A stretch of DNA of 64,000 nucleotides from Allosediminivita pacifica (GCF_003054175.1 NZ_QBKN01000008.1:62001-126000); one strand, 5' to 3'. Numbered from the stretch's first letter, positions 1 to 10,905 are shown. The notes: generated by a model not told the origin, from the letters alone. Numbers and translations are program-made.

Positions 1-1
1 G

Positions 2-454
2 GCCGCCACGGCCGCCACGCTCGGCATCACCCGCAGCGCGCAGGCCGCCGAGGACGACTACGAGGTCACCCGCACCGAGGCCGAGTGGCGCGCGATGCTG
101 TCAGATATCGAGTTTCGCGTGATGCGGGAGGAGGGCACCGAACGGGCCTTTTCCTCCGAGCTGCACGATCTCAAGGCCGAGGGGATCTACCACTGCCGCG
201 GTTGCGACCAGCGGCTCTACTCCTCGGAGCACAAGTACGACAGCGGCACCGGCTGGCCCAGCTACTGGCGCGCCATCGACGACAGCCTGATCGGCACCAA
301 GCCCGACCGCACGCTCTTCATGACGCGGACCGAGGTACATTGTTCGCGCTGCGGCTCGCATCTTGGGCACATCTTCGACGACGGTCCCGATCCGACGGGC
401 AAGCGCCATTGCCTGAACGGCGTCAGCCTGACCTTCCGCGACGCCGCAGCATGA
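2..454 (+). CDS. msrB: Peptide-methionine (R)-S-oxide reductase MsrB, exported type, 5' end outside the window
   Basis: Reduces methionine-R-sulfoxide in oxidised proteins. The reading frame is open from base 2, so the true start lies upstream. The visible N-terminus is Ala/Thr-rich and runs into a segment reading EVTRTEAEW, as expected for the end of an export signal; the protein is probably periplasmic (inference). Two zinc-binding CxxC pairs are visible (CRGC and CSRC), followed by the catalytic cysteine in RHCLNG near the C-terminus. The internal ATG at 95 would give a 119-aa protein but would remove part of the conserved N-terminal region, so I do not use it as the start. The stop is followed by a strong bidirectional hairpin shared with the convergent J-domain gene. 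Confidence 0.9.
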   Translation, partial: AATAATLGITRSAQAAEDDYEVTRTEAEWRAMLSDIEFRVMREEGTERAFSSELHDLKAEGIYHCRGCDQRLYSSEHKYDSGTGWPSYWRAIDDSLIGTKPDRTLFMTRTEVHCSRCGSHLGHIFDDGPDPTGKRHCLNGVSLTFRDAAA

Positions 455-497
455 CGGGCCGCGGAGCAGGACGCTCCGATGACATCCGGACAGCAAA

Positions 498-530
498 AAG
501 GGCCTTCGTGATATGCCCCCGAAGGCCCTT
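498..530. terminator. Bidirectional terminator between msrB and the J-domain gene
   Basis: Perfect 11-bp stem (498-508 pairs with 520-530) around an 11-nt loop. On the minus strand the stem is followed directly by a run of T, so it should stop the J-domain transcript; it can also serve msrB. Confidence 0.75.
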
Positions 531-656
531 CCTGTTCGTGAGTGGATGTCGCTCTGTCTGACCCGATGCTGCCACAGCGTCAGACGACATGTCACGCGCT
601 AACTTTGACATCCTCTATCGCAGGTTGATTTTCGCCGACCTGTGACCGATCTGCCC

Positions 657-1295
657 TCACTTGAAGCTGCGGCTGTCCTTGAGCTGGTCCCAAGCCCAGA
701 CCACCTGCTGCAGCTGTTCTTCCTGGCTGCGGTCCCCGCCGTTCATGTCGGGGTGCAGCACCTTGATGAGCGCCTTGTAGGCTCGGCGGATTTCCGCCTT
801 CGACCAGGTGTCCTTGGCGTCGAGAATCTCGATTGCCTTGCGCTCGGTAGGCGGCAGCTTGCGGGTGTGACCCGAGCCGTTCGCGTTTGCCCCGCGGCCA
901 GGGTTGCGGGTCGCGTTCTGGCCCAGGACCTGGTGCGCGTCTTCGATGCCGAGCCGGGCCCAGGCGCGCTGCTCGGGGTCGCGCCAGTCCTTGGTGCGCC
1001 TCTCCCAGACCTTGTCGGTCGTGTTCTGGGCGTTCATCTCCGCTTCGGTCTTGCCGTCGAAGAAGTTCCACTTGAGGTTGTATTCGCGGACGTGATCCTT
1101 GCAGAACCAGTAGAAATCGTCGAGCACGTCCGGTGCCTTCGGGGCCCGGAACTTGCCGGGCCTTTCGCACCCCGGATGGTCGCAAACGCGGGTTGAGGTT
1201 TCCTGTTCGCCCGACATGCCCCGCCGGCCACGCGGGTTCTTCTTCTTGGCCGACTTGATCGACATGTCGAATCCGAAGGGGTCTTTATCAGTCAT
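657..1295 (-). CDS. J-domain (DnaJ-like) co-chaperone with N-terminal Cys motif
   Basis: A 212-aa protein with a C-terminal J domain at about residues 150-212; the HPD tripeptide that stimulates Hsp70 ATPase is at 181-183. The N-terminal half carries C38, C43 and C65 with H68 (CDHPGC and WFCKDH), which could form a small metal site (inference). The start at 1295 is chosen because AAGAGG lies just upstream; the longer open frame has no support. The gene is divergent from bolA. In related genomes this J-protein usually neighbours cobS, as I recall; here cobS is about 31 kb away. Probably a DnaK partner of unknown client. Confidence 0.85.
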   Translation of the reverse strand: MTDKDPFGFDMSIKSAKKKNPRGRRGMSGEQETSTRVCDHPGCERPGKFRAPKAPDVLDDFYWFCKDHVREYNLKWNFFDGKTEAEMNAQNTTDKVWERRTKDWRDPEQRAWARLGIEDAHQVLGQNATRNPGRGANANGSGHTRKLPPTERKAIEILDAKDTWSKAEIRRAYKALIKVLHPDMNGGDRSQEEQLQQVVWAWDQLKDSRSFK

Positions 1296-1370
1296 CGCGA
1301 ACCTCTTTTCGACTCGGACGCGGCAGTGTAGACGATCCGGCGCGGTTGAACAGGGGCAGGGAGCCGAAAA

Positions 1371-1628
1371 ATGACGCGCACGGAACGGATCGAGACACGC
1401 CTTCGCGAGGCGTTTTCGCCCGCGCACCTGGAGGTGCGAGACGACAGCGAAAGCCACCGCGGCCATGCCGGATACCAGGAAGGCGGCGAAAGCCATTTCG
1501 TGGTCGTGATCCGCGCCAAGGCTTTCGAAGACAAGTCCCGCATCGCCCGCCATCGTGCCGTGCACGAGGCACTTGGCAAAGAGCTCGTCTCCGAGATCCA
1601 CGCGCTCTCGCTCGACATCGACACCTAA
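1371..1628 (+). CDS. bolA: BolA family protein
   Basis: An 85-aa protein of the BolA fold, with the family signature around the conserved His in ARHRAVHEAL and a C-terminal EIHALSL. BolA proteins pair with monothiol glutaredoxins and take part in Fe-S and iron-status signalling; a CGFS glutaredoxin and a second BolA-like gene occur at 21.5-22.4 kb. It is divergent from the J-domain gene with 75 bp between starts, so promoters for both must lie in that gap. Length is normal for the family. Confidence 0.9.
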   Translation: MTRTERIETRLREAFSPAHLEVRDDSESHRGHAGYQEGGESHFVVVIRAKAFEDKSRIARHRAVHEALGKELVSEIHALSLDIDT

Positions 1629-1651
1629 AAGAAGCGCTGCAAAAGCGAAAA

Positions 1652-1677
1652 AGGACGGCCCCGGCAAGGGCCGCCCT
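1652..1677 (+). terminator. Hairpin downstream of bolA
   Basis: 10-bp stem with one mismatch (1652-1661 with 1668-1677), loop CGGCAA, 24 bp after the bolA stop. No clear T tract follows, so its terminator role is tentative. Confidence 0.45.
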
Positions 1678-1710
1678 CGAAGCCGAAAATTGGCTCATTT
1701 GCTCGTTTAA

Positions 1711-1775
1711 AAAAGAGTCTTCGTGGTTCTATAAAAAAGTCTTGGTCGTTATCGAAAAGGGTCTTTGAAAAGTCT
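1711..1775 (+). repeat. Four phased A-tract/GTCT direct repeats
   Basis: The core GTCT preceded by an A tract occurs at 1717, 1739, 1761 and 1772, spacings of 22, 22 and 11 bp, i.e. two, two and one helical turns. All copies are on the same face of the DNA. This could be an array for a DNA-binding protein or a bent A-tract region; I recognise no named motif. Confidence 0.55.
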
Positions 1776-1971
1776 CACTCACTCACCGTCCGGTAATCTC
1801 CGGCTCAACTCCTTACCCCACGTCTTCAATAACTCTTTCTTAACACAATCAGAACGATTCGCGCACGCACGAATCACGCGTCAAAGCGAGATTATGGCGG
1901 AAACCGCGTGATTGAGGTGGAAATGGGGAGTAATTGTGCGCAAGGCCCGTCGGCACGTGGCCGTTCCGGGG

Positions 1972-1995
1972 CGACCCGCCGTCTCCGGCGGGTCG
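1972..1995 (-). terminator. gatB terminator hairpin
   Basis: Perfect 10-bp GC-rich stem (1972-1981 with 1986-1995), loop TCTC, seven bases after the gatB stop on the minus strand. No T tract. Confidence 0.6.
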
Positions 1996-2001
1996 TGTGC
2001 C

Positions 2002-3510
2002 TCAGCCCTTCAGCTTGGAGCTGACAAGCTCGTTCACGGCCTTGGGGTTGGCCTTGCCACCGGTGGCCTTCATCACCTGGCCCACGAACCAGCCCGCAAG
2101 CTTCGGGTTCTGCTTGGCTTTTTCGACCTGCTCCGGATTGTCGGCGATGATCTGGTCGACCGCGGCCTCGATGGCGCCGGTGTCGGTCACCTGTTTCAGC
2201 CCTTCACTCTCGACGATCTCCGCCGGCGCGCGTCCGCTTTCGATGTGCTTCTCGAGCACGTCCTTGGCGATCTTGGTGCTGATCTCGTCTTTGGCGACCA
2301 TCTCGAGGATGGCGGCGTTGACCTCGGGGGCCACGATCTCGCGAGGGCTGACCTCGGCCTTGTTGGCGCGGCCCAGAACCTCGTTGATGACCCAGTTGGC
2401 GGTCTTCTTGCCATCGCCGCCACCAACCGAGGCCTCGAAGTAGTCGGCGAGGTCACGCTCGGCGGTCAGCACGTCGGCGTCGTATTCCGTCACGCCGAAA
2501 TCCTTCACGAAGCGGGCCTTCTTTTCGTCCGGCAGCTCGGGCAGGTGGGCTGCGATGTCATCCACCCAAGCCTGCTCGATCTCGAGCGGCAGCAGGTCGG
2601 GATCGGGGAAGTACCGGTAGTCGTGCGCCTCTTCCTTGGACCGCATCGAGCGCGTCTCGCCCTTGTCGGGATCGTAGAGACGGGTTTCCTGAACGATCTC
2701 GCCGCCGCCTTCGAGGATGGCGATCTGGCGCTTCGCCTCGTAGTCGATGGCCTGCTGGATGAACCGCATGGAGTTCATGTTCTTGATCTCGCAGCGCGTA
2801 CCCAGATGGGAGAAATCCTGCGTCTCCATGTATTTCTCGTAGGCGCCGGGACGGCAGACCGACACGTTCACGTCAGCCCGCAGGTTGCCGTTCTGCATGT
2901 TGCCATCGCAGGTGCCGAGATAGCGCAGGATCTGGCGCAGCTTGACCACGTAGGCCGCCGCTTCCTCGGGACCGCGGATGTCGGGACGCGAGACGATTTC
3001 CATCAGCGCCACGCCAGTCCGATTGAGGTCCACGAAGGACATGGCCGGATCCATGTCGTGGATCGACTTGCCGGCGTCCTGCTCGACGTGAATGCGCTCG
3101 ATGCGCACCTTGCGCGCGACGCCCGGTTCCATGTCGACGATGATTTCGCCTTCACCGACCAGCGGGTGATAGAGTTGCGAGATCTGGTAGCCCTGCGGCA
3201 GGTCGGGATAGAAGTAGTTCTTGCGATCGAAGGCCGAACGCAGGTTGATCTGCGCCTTCAGGCCCAGCCCCGTGCGCACCGCCTGTGCGATGCAGAATTC
3301 GTTGATGACCGGCAACATGCCCGGCATGGCCGCGTCCACGAACGAGACGTTGGAGTTGGGTTCGGCGCCGAATTCGGTCGAGGCGCCCGAGAACAGCTTG
3401 GCCTTGCTGGACACCTGCGCATGCACCTCCATGCCGATGACCAGTTCCCAGTCGTGTTTTGCCCCGGCGATCACCTTGGGCTTGGGGGGCTCGAAGCTCA
3501 GATCCAGCAT
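2002..3510 (-). CDS. gatB: Aspartyl/glutamyl-tRNA(Asn/Gln) amidotransferase subunit B
   Basis: Subunit B of the GatCAB amidotransferase, which converts mischarged Glu-tRNA(Gln) or Asp-tRNA(Asn) to the amidated form. The 502-aa length is typical. GMEVHAQ near the N-terminus begins the GatB kinase-like domain; the tail domain (YqeY-like, ending in [13 protein letters not shown]) is complete. The start at 3510 is chosen over the longer open frame because AAAAGGG lies at good spacing and the protein start [10 protein letters not shown] matches the family. gatA and gatC are not in the window. The gene is divergent from purS. Confidence 0.97.
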   Translation of the reverse strand: MLDLSFEPPKPKVIAGAKHDWELVIGMEVHAQVSSKAKLFSGASTEFGAEPNSNVSFVDAAMPGMLPVINEFCIAQAVRTGLGLKAQINLRSAFDRKNYFYPDLPQGYQISQLYHPLVGEGEIIVDMEPGVARKVRIERIHVEQDAGKSIHDMDPAMSFVDLNRTGVALMEIVSRPDIRGPEEAAAYVVKLRQILRYLGTCDGNMQNGNLRADVNVSVCRPGAYEKYMETQDFSHLGTRCEIKNMNSMRFIQQAIDYEAKRQIAILEGGGEIVQETRLYDPDKGETRSMRSKEEAHDYRYFPDPDLLPLEIEQAWVDDIAAHLPELPDEKKARFVKDFGVTEYDADVLTAERDLADYFEASVGGGDGKKTANWVINEVLGRANKAEVSPREIVAPEVNAAILEMVAKDEISTKIAKDVLEKHIESGRAPAEIVESEGLKQVTDTGAIEAAVDQIIADNPEQVEKAKQNPKLAGWFVGQVMKATGGKANPKAVNELVSSKLKG

Positions 3511-3654
3511 GGCAGACACCCTTTTCCGCGTGCGATGACCTGCCGGATAGCGCGCCGCGTCCTGCGGGGCAAGGCGGCGTGCCGGATTCCCCCTTGCATT
3601 TGATGCCCCGATGCGGTTCCACCCCACCAAACGCCAGATCGCGGGAGAGGGGCC

Positions 3655-3885
3655 ATGAAGGCACGGGTGCATGTGATGCTCAAGGAAGGGGTTCTCGATC
3701 CCCAGGGCGAGGCCGTGCGCCACGCGCTCGGAAGCCTCGGCTTCGACGGCGTGCAGGGCGTGCGCCAGGGCAAGGTGATCGAGCTCGACCTCGCCGACGG
3801 CACGACCGAGGACACGGTGCGCGAGATGTGCGAGAAGCTGCTCGCCAACACCGTGATCGAAAGCTACCGCATCGAGATGCCGTAG
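3655..3885 (+). CDS. purS: Phosphoribosylformylglycinamidine synthase subunit PurS
   Basis: A 76-aa subunit of the three-part FGAM synthase (PurL-PurQ-PurS) in purine synthesis; PurS bridges PurQ and PurL and helps pass ammonia. The sequence has the family pattern, opening with [17 protein letters not shown] and carrying the glycine-rich VQGVRQGK turn. It is 48 bp upstream of purQ, so the two are surely co-transcribed. An AGAGGGG ribosome site sits right before the start. purL is not within the window. Confidence 0.95.
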   Translation: MKARVHVMLKEGVLDPQGEAVRHALGSLGFDGVQGVRQGKVIELDLADGTTEDTVREMCEKLLANTVIESYRIEMP

Positions 3886-3933
3886 GCCCTCCGGGCGCCC
3901 GGGTTTTTATCCATTCCAGCAAGGAACGCTGCC

Positions 3934-4602
3934 ATGAAAGCCGCAGTCATCGTCTTTCCCGGCTCCAATGCCGATCGCGACCTCAAGGTCGCCTTCGAGA
4001 ACGCGGGCTTTTCCGTCGACATGGTCTGGCACAAGGACACCGATCTGCCCTCGGGCATCGACATGATCGGCATCCCGGGTGGGTTCTCCTTCGGGGATTA
4101 CCTGCGCTGCGGAGCCATCGCCGCGCAGTCGCCCATCACCCGCGCGGTCGCGGCCCATGCCGAGCGCGGCGGCTATGTCTTCGGCGTCTGCAACGGCTTC
4201 CAGGTGTTGACCGAAACCGGGCTCCTGCCGGGTGCTCTGCTGCGCAATGCCGGGCTGAAGTTCATTTGCCGCACCACGCCTCTGCGCGTCGAGCGGACCG
4301 GCACCCCCTGGACCGAGGCTTATGGTGCGGGCGCCGAGATCGACATCCCGATCTCGCACCACGACGGCAACTACACTGCCGACGCGGACACGCTCGACCG
4401 GCTCGAAGGCGAGGGCAGGGTGGCCTTCCGCTACCTCGCCAACCCCAACGGCTCGGCCCGCGACATCGCCGGCATCGTCTCCGGGAACGGGCGGATCCTC
4501 GGGATGATGCCGCACCCCGAGCGCGCGGCGGAAAATGCCCATGGAAACGAGGATGGTGCGCGCCTTTTCGCTCATCTTCCCGGCGCCCTCACCGCCGCCT
4601 GA
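3934..4602 (+). CDS. purQ: Phosphoribosylformylglycinamidine synthase subunit PurQ (glutaminase)
   Basis: A 222-aa class I glutamine amidotransferase that hydrolyses glutamine and supplies ammonia to PurL for FGAM formation. The catalytic nucleophile is Cys86 in GVCNGFQ; the His and Glu of the triad are in MMPHPER near the C-terminus. The oxyanion-hole region [14 protein letters not shown] is intact. An AGCAAGGA ribosome site precedes the ATG. It follows purS in the same operon; a short stem (4613-4618 with 4622-4627) in the 36-bp gap before dctB could be a weak terminator. Confidence 0.97.
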   Translation: MKAAVIVFPGSNADRDLKVAFENAGFSVDMVWHKDTDLPSGIDMIGIPGGFSFGDYLRCGAIAAQSPITRAVAAHAERGGYVFGVCNGFQVLTETGLLPGALLRNAGLKFICRTTPLRVERTGTPWTEAYGAGAEIDIPISHHDGNYTADADTLDRLEGEGRVAFRYLANPNGSARDIAGIVSGNGRILGMMPHPERAAENAHGNEDGARLFAHLPGALTAA

Positions 4603-4638
4603 CTTGAGAGGCAGGCGTCACACGCCTATCCTTGCGCA

Positions 4639-6402
4639 ATGGCGACGCCCCCGACCTCCATGCTGCGCACGCGCCGCGGCAGCCCGATCTCCTGGCGCAT
4701 GCGTCTGTCCCTGCTGGGACTGTTCGTGGTCGCGGCTTCGACCGTCTGGATCACCAACCATCTGCTGACCGACCGGTTCACCGAGACGACGCGCAACCGG
4801 TCCGAGCTGCGGCTGGCGCTCTACTCGGGCAACCTCGTCTCCGAGCTGCGCCGCAACGCCATCGTGCCGCAGCTACTGGCGCGCGATCCCTCGCTGATCG
4901 CGGCGCTGAACTCGGGGGACTACAGCCAGACCTCGCAGCGGCTCATCTCCTACATCGACGAGATCGGCGCCGCCTCGCTGATGCTGCTCGACCGCGAAGG
5001 GCGCACCGTCGCGGCCACCGACCGCAACCGGCTGGGTGAAAACCACCGGAACGCCCCCTATTTCGTCGACGGGTTGCGGTCGAACGCCACCGTCTTCACG
5101 ACCATGCAGCGCGAGGCGGGCGGCTATGCCTTCACCTATTCGCGCAAGGTGGAAAGCCAGAACCAGCCAATCGGCGTGATCGTGGTCGAGGTCGACCTCG
5201 CCAAGTTCGAACGGGCCTGGGCCGGCATCACCAGCGCCGTCTTCGTCACCGATTCCGAGGGTACCATCATCCTCGCGACCGAACCGCGCTGGCGCGGGCT
5301 GACGCCCAGCGAGGCGCTCGACGAACGTCCGCCCGACACCGCCATCGAACGCGCCATCCAGGTCACCGCCGACTGGACCAAGCAGGAGGCCGACGCCTAC
5401 CTTGAGGGCGAGGCGGTGATGCGCATCGACGGGCGCGTGCCCTTCCGCGGCTGGTCGATCAGTTCCTTCACCACCTATTCCAGCGTGCGCGAGAAGGTGA
5501 ACGCCGTCCTCGCGCTCGAGATCATGGGCTTTGCCCTGCTGGCCGCACTCGCCTTCTACGCGCTTTCACGTAAAGCCACGCTGCGCATGACGCTTTTCCA
5601 GCGCGACGCCGCCGAGATGCGCGCACTCAACGCCCGTCTCAGCCGCGAGATCGCCGAGCGCGAGAAGGTCCAGAAGAACCTCGCCGTTGCAGAGCAGACG
5701 CTGGCGCAAAGCTCCAAGCTCGCCGCTCTGGGCGAGATGTCCGCCGCTGTCAGCCACGAGCTGAACCAGCCGCTGGCCGCGATGAAAACCTATCTCGCCG
5801 GCGCGCGCCTCCTGCTCAACCGCAACCGCCCGGACGAGGCGCTCAGCGCCTTCCACCGTATTGACGACCTGATCGAACGCATGGGCGCCATCACCCAGCA
5901 GCTCAAGTCCTACGCCCGCAAGGGGCAGGAGGCCTTCAGCCCGGTCGACATGGCCGAGGCGCTGGCCAGCAGCCTTTCCATGATGGAGCCGCAACTCAAG
6001 GCGCGTCGCGTGCGGATCTCCAAGATCCTGCCCGACGACCCGGTGCGCGTCATGGGCGACCGCATGCGGATCGAACAGGTTCTGGTGAACCTGCTGCGCA
6101 ACGCGCTCGACGCCACCAAGTCCGTCGAAGACCCGGAAATCGAGATCATCCTTGCCGCGGGCGAGACCGCGACACTCTCGGTGCGCGACAACGGCCACGG
6201 CATTCAGGATCTCGATGCGCTCTTCGAGCCTTTCTATACCACGAAACAACCCGGGGACGGGGTGGGGCTGGGTCTCGCCATCTCCTCGGGGATCGTCAGC
6301 GACCTGGGCGGCCGACTGACCGCCCGCAACGGGCAGAACGGGGGCGCCGTCTTCGAGATGCAGCTTCCCGTGCTCAACGAAAACCAAGAAGCCGCGGAGT
6401 GA
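4639..6402 (+). CDS. dctB: Sensor histidine kinase, DctB type
   Basis: A 587-aa membrane kinase. TM1 is at about residues 21-43, a periplasmic Cache-type sensor at 45-285, TM2 at about 288-310, then a coiled linker, the phosphoacceptor His373 in VSHELNQPLAAMK (the DctB/NtrB-like HisKA signature) and an ATPase domain with DNGHGI and GLGLAIS. The likely signal is a C4-dicarboxylate such as succinate, by family; the ligand cannot be read from sequence. It overlaps or abuts the response regulator gene downstream. No dct transporter gene is in the window, so the target may be a TRAP or DctA system elsewhere. Confidence 0.85.
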   Translation: MATPPTSMLRTRRGSPISWRMRLSLLGLFVVAASTVWITNHLLTDRFTETTRNRSELRLALYSGNLVSELRRNAIVPQLLARDPSLIAALNSGDYSQTSQRLISYIDEIGAASLMLLDREGRTVAATDRNRLGENHRNAPYFVDGLRSNATVFTTMQREAGGYAFTYSRKVESQNQPIGVIVVEVDLAKFERAWAGITSAVFVTDSEGTIILATEPRWRGLTPSEALDERPPDTAIERAIQVTADWTKQEADAYLEGEAVMRIDGRVPFRGWSISSFTTYSSVREKVNAVLALEIMGFALLAALAFYALSRKATLRMTLFQRDAAEMRALNARLSREIAEREKVQKNLAVAEQTLAQSSKLAALGEMSAAVSHELNQPLAAMKTYLAGARLLLNRNRPDEALSAFHRIDDLIERMGAITQQLKSYARKGQEAFSPVDMAEALASSLSMMEPQLKARRVRISKILPDDPVRVMGDRMRIEQVLVNLLRNALDATKSVEDPEIEIILAAGETATLSVRDNGHGIQDLDALFEPFYTTKQPGDGVGLGLAISSGIVSDLGGRLTARNGQNGGAVFEMQLPVLNENQEAAE

Positions 6403-6410
6403 ACCGTACC

Positions 6411-7745
<1,335 letters not shown>

Positions 7746-7749
7746 GAAA

Positions 7750-9849
7750 TCAGGCCGCGCGGACTGCCTTCAGCGTCGCGCGGCCGTCCTCCCAAAGCCC
7801 GGGCAGCCGGCCCAGGATCTCGGGCGGCGGAGGCGCGCCGCGCTTCAGCGCGGTCTCGATTCCGGCCAGCGCGGCGTGCAGGTCCGCCAAACCGAAGGTC
7901 CCGCAACTGCCCGCGCAACGATGCACGGCGGCGCGAAGGGCCTCTGCATCGGTCTCGGTTTCCAGCCTCGTCAGCAGCGCCTCCATTTCCTGAGTGAAGC
8001 GGTCCAGCAGCACCCGCGCCCTGACCGGATCGGCGTGTCCGAGGAACGCGGCCAGCGCGTCGTTCGGGGCAGTCGCCCCTTCAGGGGACACTGTGATACC
8101 GCCGGACACCTGCGCCAGAGTGGCCAGCAGGGCCTTGCGGTCGAGCGGCTTGGTCAGGCAGGCCTCCATACCCTGCGACCGGAAGCGGGCCAGTTCCTCG
8201 GGCAGGGCATGCGCCGTGATCGCGACGATGGGCGTATCGCGCGAAGCCCCGTTGCCTGATCGGATGCGCCGCGCCGCCTCGATCCCGTCCATCACCGGCA
8301 TGCTGATGTCCATCAGGATCACGTCGAAGTGCCGTGCCTCGGCCAGCTCCACGCCCACGGCCCCGTTCCGGGCTTCCGTCACCTGATGGCCTGCCGCTTC
8401 GAGCATGGCTCGGGCGATGAAACGGTTGGTCTCGTTGTCCTCGACCAGCAGGATCTCGCGGCGCTCGACGGGCGCTGCGACCGGGGCAGGGGCTGCCGCT
8501 ACCGTCTCGACCGTTTCGCCCAGGGGCACGCGCAGCCAGAAGACGCTGCCGTCGCCCGGCTCGCTCTCGGCGCCGATCTCGCCGCCCACCAGCCGTGCGA
8601 GCCGCCGCGCGATGCCAAGGCCGAGCCCCGTGCCCTCGGACTGTCGCGCATAGGTGCTGTCGACGCGCTCGAAATCCTCGAAGATCCGCTCAAGATCCGC
8701 CTCCGCGATGCCGATCCCGCTGTCGATGACCCGGAATTCCACGTGGTCCCCGTCGCCCTCCAGCTCCACCTCGATCTCGACCCGGCCATTGCGGGTGAAC
8801 TTGCTGGCATTGGTGGCAAGGTTCACGAGGATCTGCCGCATGCGCCGCAGATCGCCCACGACCTCGCCGACAGGCGGGCCGACCCAGGTCCAGCGCAGGG
8901 TGTTGCCGTTGGCCTCGGCCATGGCGCGCGCGGCGGCAAGCACGCTCTCCATCAGCGCGGTCATCTGGAAGGCGACGGGCTCGGGGCGCAGCGTGCCGGA
9001 TTCGTAGCTCGCCAGCGCCAGCGTGTCGTTTACCAGATCCAGCAGCAGCGCCCCCGATCCCTGCATCCGCGCCAGAAGCGCAGCCCGGGCAGCGTCGTCG
9101 GGCGCGTCCCGCATCAGTTCGAGCGTCCCCAGCAGCCCGTTGAGCGGCGTGCGCATCTCGTGGCTCATCACGGCCAGGAAATCGGACTTTGCCCGCTCGC
9201 CCGCCAGCGCCCTGTCGCGCGCTTCGCGCAGGGCCCCCTCGACGGCATGGCGCGCGGTGACATCGCGGAGGCATGCCACGTAGAGCGAGCGATCCGTCTC
9301 TCCGCGCCCCAACGCGACCTCCGCCGGAAAGCGTCGCCCGCCGCGGTCCACCATGGTCAGCTCGTAGCTCGCGCTTTCGCCGGCCTGTAGCCCGCCCGCC
9401 CAGGCTTCCGGCAGATCTCCCAGCCGCTCGGGTGCGACCAGCAGGTTGCGCGCCCTCAGGCCCAGTACCTCTGACGCGCCATAGCCGAACAGCCCCTCCG
9501 CCGCGCGGTTGAAGCCGGTAATCCGCCCCTCGCGGTCGGTCACGATGATTGCGTCGATGGAAGTGTCGATGATCGCTCGCAGCCGTGCCGCACCTTCGTG
9601 CAGCGCCTCGGCCCGGCGCCGCGCCGTGGGCACCACCCGCAGCAACAGGTCCGCAAGCGCCCCGACCGTGACCCCGAGCAAGAGCAACAGCGCGCCGATC
9701 AGCCCGGTCAGCGATCCCGCAAGCAGCGCCAGCGGCGACCAGAAAGCAAGCGCGACGAAGCCACCGGCCAGCACCCCGCGCCACGGCAACGGGGCGTCGA
9801 TCCGCTCTGGCGCGGCGGGCGGGTCGGTCAGGGGCATCGGCGGGTCCAT
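7750..9849 (-). CDS. Hybrid sensor histidine kinase (TM-PAS-HisKA-HATPase-REC-Hpt)
   Basis: About 699 aa. Two closely spaced TM helices (about 25-70), a PAS domain (about 85-200), HisKA with His230 in VMSHEMRTPLNG, an ATPase domain with DSGIGI and GTGLGL, a receiver with Asp in ILMDISMPVMDG, and a C-terminal Hpt domain with its His in AVHRCAGSCG. All modules for a full intramolecular phosphorelay are present, and the output regulator must be elsewhere. It is convergent with dctD, four bases apart, so no link with DctBD is implied. ATG 9849 and 9837 are both plausible starts; the TTG at 9864 is less likely. Confidence 0.85.
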   Translation of the reverse strand: MDPPMPLTDPPAAPERIDAPLPWRGVLAGGFVALAFWSPLALLAGSLTGLIGALLLLLGVTVGALADLLLRVVPTARRRAEALHEGAARLRAIIDTSIDAIIVTDREGRITGFNRAAEGLFGYGASEVLGLRARNLLVAPERLGDLPEAWAGGLQAGESASYELTMVDRGGRRFPAEVALGRGETDRSLYVACLRDVTARHAVEGALREARDRALAGERAKSDFLAVMSHEMRTPLNGLLGTLELMRDAPDDAARAALLARMQGSGALLLDLVNDTLALASYESGTLRPEPVAFQMTALMESVLAAARAMAEANGNTLRWTWVGPPVGEVVGDLRRMRQILVNLATNASKFTRNGRVEIEVELEGDGDHVEFRVIDSGIGIAEADLERIFEDFERVDSTYARQSEGTGLGLGIARRLARLVGGEIGAESEPGDGSVFWLRVPLGETVETVAAAPAPVAAPVERREILLVEDNETNRFIARAMLEAAGHQVTEARNGAVGVELAEARHFDVILMDISMPVMDGIEAARRIRSGNGASRDTPIVAITAHALPEELARFRSQGMEACLTKPLDRKALLATLAQVSGGITVSPEGATAPNDALAAFLGHADPVRARVLLDRFTQEMEALLTRLETETDAEALRAAVHRCAGSCGTFGLADLHAALAGIETALKRGAPPPPEILGRLPGLWEDGRATLKAVRAA

Positions 9850-9900
9850 GCGGCTCTGCCGCAACCCTAGCCCCGTTGTCTCACCGCCGGGTTAAGCCGC

Positions 9901-10905
9901 TCAGTTCAGCAGCCGCCCCATGGCGCCCGCCACATCGGCCATGCGCGCCGAAAAGCCCCATTCGTTGTCGTACCAGGCCAGCACCCGCACCATGCGCCGC
10001 CCCACGACCCTCGTCTGGTCGGGCGCGAAGATCGAGCTTTGCGTGGTATGGTTGAAGTCGATGCTCACCTTGGGTTCTGGGTCGTAGGCAAGAACCGCGC
10101 CCATGCGGCCCGCCGCTGCCTCGGCCACGACCTCGTTCACGTCGTCCACGCTCACGTCGCGACCGGCGTAGAAGGTCAGGTCCACCGCCGAGACGTTGGG
10201 CGTGGGCACCCGCACCGCCGATCCGTCGAGTTTGCCCTTGAGGCCCGGCAGCACCTCGCCGATGGCCTTGGCGGCGCCGGTGCTGGTGGGGATCATCGCC
10301 ATGGCGGCCGCCCGCGCGCGGTAGAGATCTTCGTGCCGCCGGTCGAGCGTCGGCTGGTCGCCGGTGTAGGAATGGATCGTCGTCATGATCCCTTCCTCGA
10401 TGCCGATGGCCTCGTCCAAGACCTTGGCCAGGGGCGCTAGGCAGTTGGTCGTGCAGGAGCCGTTGGAGATCATGCTTTCGCCCGCCACCAGGTCGCGGTG
10501 GTTCACGCCGTAGACCACGGTGCGCTGCACGTTCTTCGCCGGCGCCGAGATCAGCACAGACTTGGCGCCGCGCGACAGGTGCGCCGCGGCCTTGTTGCCG
10601 TCATTGATCTTGCCCGTGCATTCGAGCACCACGTCGCAGCCCGACCAGTCGAGCGTCTCCATGTCGTAGCTCGACATCACCTCGATCGGGCCGCGTCCGA
10701 GGTCGAGGCTGTTGTCGTCCACCCGGATCTCGCCGGGGAAGCGGCCGTGCACGCTGTCGTAGCGCAGCAAGTGCGCCGCGCTTTCGATCGGGCCGGTGGC
10801 ATTGATCTTCATCACCTGCACGTCGTTGCGTGCGGATTCCGCGATGTGGGAAAGCGTGCAGCGGCCGATCCGGCCGAACCCGTTGATGCCGAGGGTGACG
10901 GTCAT
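9901..10905 (-). CDS. gap: Type I glyceraldehyde-3-phosphate dehydrogenase
   Basis: A 334-aa GAPDH of normal length that interconverts glyceraldehyde-3-phosphate and 1,3-bisphosphoglycerate. The NAD-binding GINGFGRIGR opens the protein and the catalytic Cys151 is in SNGSCTTNC. After beta-2 the usual NAD-selective Asp (IND in most GAPDHs) is replaced by KINATGP, which may relax or switch cofactor choice toward NADP (inference). The start is fixed by AGGAGA 7 nt upstream of ATG 10905. Three palindromic LacI-type half or full sites lie about 100-160 bp upstream, suggesting control by a central-carbon regulator. Confidence 0.95.
   Translation of the reverse strand: MTVTLGINGFGRIGRCTLSHIAESARNDVQVMKINATGPIESAAHLLRYDSVHGRFPGEIRVDDNSLDLGRGPIEVMSSYDMETLDWSGCDVVLECTGKINDGNKAAAHLSRGAKSVLISAPAKNVQRTVVYGVNHRDLVAGESMISNGSCTTNCLAPLAKVLDEAIGIEEGIMTTIHSYTGDQPTLDRRHEDLYRARAAAMAMIPTSTGAAKAIGEVLPGLKGKLDGSAVRVPTPNVSAVDLTFYAGRDVSVDDVNEVVAEAAAGRMGAVLAYDPEPKVSIDFNHTTQSSIFAPDQTRVVGRRMVRVLAWYDNEWGFSARMADVAGAMGRLLN

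Larger units (their letters stand above)
1629..2001. other. Gene-free stretch between bolA and gatB
   Basis: 373 bp without a convincing gene. It holds an imperfect hairpin just after bolA (1652-1677), a set of helically phased AAAA/GTCT repeats (1711-1775), an AT-rich stretch to about 1900, a GATTCG-N8-CGAATC inverted repeat near 1857-1876 and the gatB terminator (1972-1995). Genes converge here, so a promoter for either annotated neighbour is not expected, which makes the phased repeats harder to explain. Confidence 0.6.

Noticed and set aside
1912-3603. 563-aa plus-strand open frame opposite gatB
   Set aside because: It is the antisense shadow of gatB in GC-rich DNA; the minus strand encodes a complete, recognisable GatB.
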